In this document: positions 62,768 through 64,000 of the stretch, one piece after another
Layout: the number at the start of each line of letters is the position of its first letter
Position numbering within the stretch: position 1 is the first letter of the stretch
Source: an uncultured Alphaproteobacteria bacterium
GTDB lineage: Bacteria > Pseudomonadota > Alphaproteobacteria > MPNO01 > UBA2964
Assembly (NCBI GenBank): GCA_951812775.1
Contig: OX638326.1
Location: 3,173,391-3,237,390, forward strand
DNA: 64,000 nt
Direction of reading: 5' to 3'
Program-made: the position numbers and the translations under genes
The notes under the pieces: model-generated
What the model saw: only the letters and a program-made list of their open reading frames with translations
The model's database searches: none
What the model was told of the DNA's origin: nothing

Positions 62768-63630
62768 ATGTGGGGCGGATTTATCGATTTAATAGCTAAA
62801 ATTCCGCCGTCCTTTTGGGGCGTGCTTGTAGGTGCTGTTTTTCCGCTGATTGGAATTTATTTTACCAATCGGCACAACGCTAGAATGCAGGGTCGCCAGT
62901 TCAAAGAACAGCGCAAGTTAAACAAAAAGGATGTCGAAATTTCCTTGAAAAAGGAGATTTTTCTGTCAGCGATAGAAGCCGTTTCTACGGGGACTAAGAC
63001 TTTGGCCGGGTTGAGCGACATCAACCGTAGTTACGATGATTGCATGTCCGAGTTTTTAACGAAAGCACCTGCTATAACGAAGGTGTATGTGGTTGCAACC
63101 CAGGAAACACTTGAGGGAATTGCGAAGATAGAAGCTTTCATTTCCAGTGCAATAATAGATCTTACATCCGAAAGAATGCAACTTGAGATCATATCTGGTC
63201 AGACAAATCGCTCTCAAAAATTGATGGAAGATACAGGCAAAGGACGTGAGCTAGTATTGAAAAAAATGGAAGATTTTAACGAAAAGCGCTCTACGGACCA
63301 AATCAGATTGGAAGCTCTGGAAAAGGAATTCGCGTATCTTCTCAAGAAAATAAAGACCATCAAAAGAAACTTGGAGAACTATCTAGCAATTTAGCTACAA
63401 AGAATCTCGAAGTGGCTGCTTTATGTGCGCGAAAATCGTTTGAATTGAATATGTCACTTACTCCGGTACTTGTCTCGATGAGAAAAGAATTGGGTTTGCC
63501 GATTGAAGAAACGGTTCTGTTAGATTTGATGCCAAATCTTGATGAAACAACCGATCAAGTTAATAAATTCATGTCCGATGTAAATGACCAAATTAAAGAA
63601 GAGCTTACCGATAGCTCCGAAGAAGGGTAG
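62768..63630 (+). pseudogene. Membrane-anchored coiled-coil protein, frameshifted
   Basis: I do not recognise the family. One N-terminal membrane segment (FWGVLVGAVFPLIGIYF), then a basic stretch (RQFKEQRKLNKKD) and long charged helices, likely coiled coil. The first frame stops at 63394. A second frame, open from about 63280 and reading LSSNLATKNLEVAALCARKSFELN, continues to 63630. One extra A in the AAAA run at 63362-63365 would join the two into one protein of about 287 residues. It could be a single gene with a sequence error or mutation. The longer GTG start at 62750 is possible. It is more AT-rich in look than the catabolic genes to its left. Confidence 0.7.
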
Positions 63631-63699
63631 ATTTCGTTTTTACTGAGCTAAGTGTCCACCCCCGGTAGCAGCGCCGCTAATTTAGTTTTCAATAAGTGG

Positions 63700-63738
63700 T
63701 AAAAATACCATAAACTGTGGATGGGTACGGTATTTTTA
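63700..63738. repeat. 10-bp inverted repeat upstream of the last gene
   Basis: TAAAAATACC (63700-63709) and GGTATTTTTA (63729-63738) are complementary across 19 bp. It lies in the 146-bp gap before the partial gene at 63777 and could be an operator or part of a promoter region. Only seen by eye. Confidence 0.4.
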
Positions 63739-63776
63739 TGTATAGGAGTTTGTTCCTGTTTTGTTCTCATGGTATC

Positions 63777-64000
63777 ATGCTGGTCATGGACCAGAACTTG
63801 GAAGAATCCCAGAAAGAATTAACGCCGTCACGGCGTGAGGGAGATGATCGCACGGCAGCGATCCGGCAGGAGCTGGCGGCGGCAAACCTGATTGAGGCGG
63901 AACGCGAGGTGCTGCTGTTCAACATCCGCTATGCGCTGGCGCAGAACTTCCAGCACCGCCCCACCAGACGCCAGCATTATGTCGAGGATGATTTCACCGG
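63777..64000 (+). CDS. Unrecognised protein, 3' end outside window
   Basis: Open frame running off the right edge, with starts at ATG 63777 and ATG 63786. Visible part: MDQNLEESQKELTPSRREG, then a helical region rich in Ala, Arg and Glu, then LFNIRYALAQNFQHRP. No recognisable motif. The high GC and codon use fit the local genome better than the gene before it. Confidence 0.5.
   Translation, partial: MLVMDQNLEESQKELTPSRREGDDRTAAIRQELAAANLIEAEREVLLFNIRYALAQNFQHRPTRRQHYVEDDFT

Overview
The window looks like a chromosome segment of a proteobacterium, most likely an alphaproteobacterium. This is inferred from the gene set: a PuuD-type urate oxidase with a C-terminal cytochrome c, a selenium module with a SelD fusion, PuuE-type allantoinase and CoxL-like molybdenum hydroxylases. 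No rRNA or tRNA was seen. The assignment is moderate at best.

Region 1 (1-10.2 kb) is a type II-B CRISPR-Cas locus: cas9 (its 5' end lies outside the window), cas1, cas2 and cas4 on the + strand. They are followed by a tracrRNA gene on the - strand and a 55-repeat array. The anti-repeat and the Francisella-like tracrRNA tail show that crRNAs are read from the - strand, so the leader should be at the right end. There the array abuts an approximately 100-bp copy of an internal piece of cas9. Several spacers are synonymous variants of one another in the same register, and six repeat-spacer units are perfectly duplicated.

Region 2 (10.3-17.7 kb) looks like a selenium acquisition and use module: a PhnD/PhnC/PhnE-like ABC transporter, a flavoprotein-SelD fusion and a SenB-like glycosyltransferase. 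A foreign-looking gene is wedged into it.

Region 3 (17.7-27.2 kb) holds a cyclic amidohydrolase, an orphan xanthine-dehydrogenase-like large subunit joined to a DUF1116 protein, a Kef-type antiporter, a degenerate sensor, a UbiD-like decarboxylase and a deaminase.

Region 4 (27.3-46.5 kb) is a nearly complete purine catabolic island. It has an NCS2 permease, guanine deaminase, XdhAB, PuuD, 5-hydroxyisourate hydrolase, OHCU decarboxylase, allantoinase, an allantoate-type amidohydrolase, ureidoglycine transaminase, and a six-gene operon with AllF, AllG, AllH and carbamate kinase. Together these could turn purines into glycine, ammonia, oxamate and ATP.

Region 5 (46.6-62.7 kb) is a second, unassigned catabolic region: an aminotransferase, a small Fe-S protein, two alpha/beta hydrolases, a Rieske oxygenase, a ThDP enzyme, an SDR, a third Mo-hydroxylase large subunit, an ACMSD-like amidohydrolase, a MetE-like protein, a haem-oxygenase-fold protein and a carboxymuconolactone-decarboxylase-like protein. 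The right end (62.75-64 kb) holds unrecognised genes, one of them frameshifted. No transcriptional regulator was recognised anywhere in the window.
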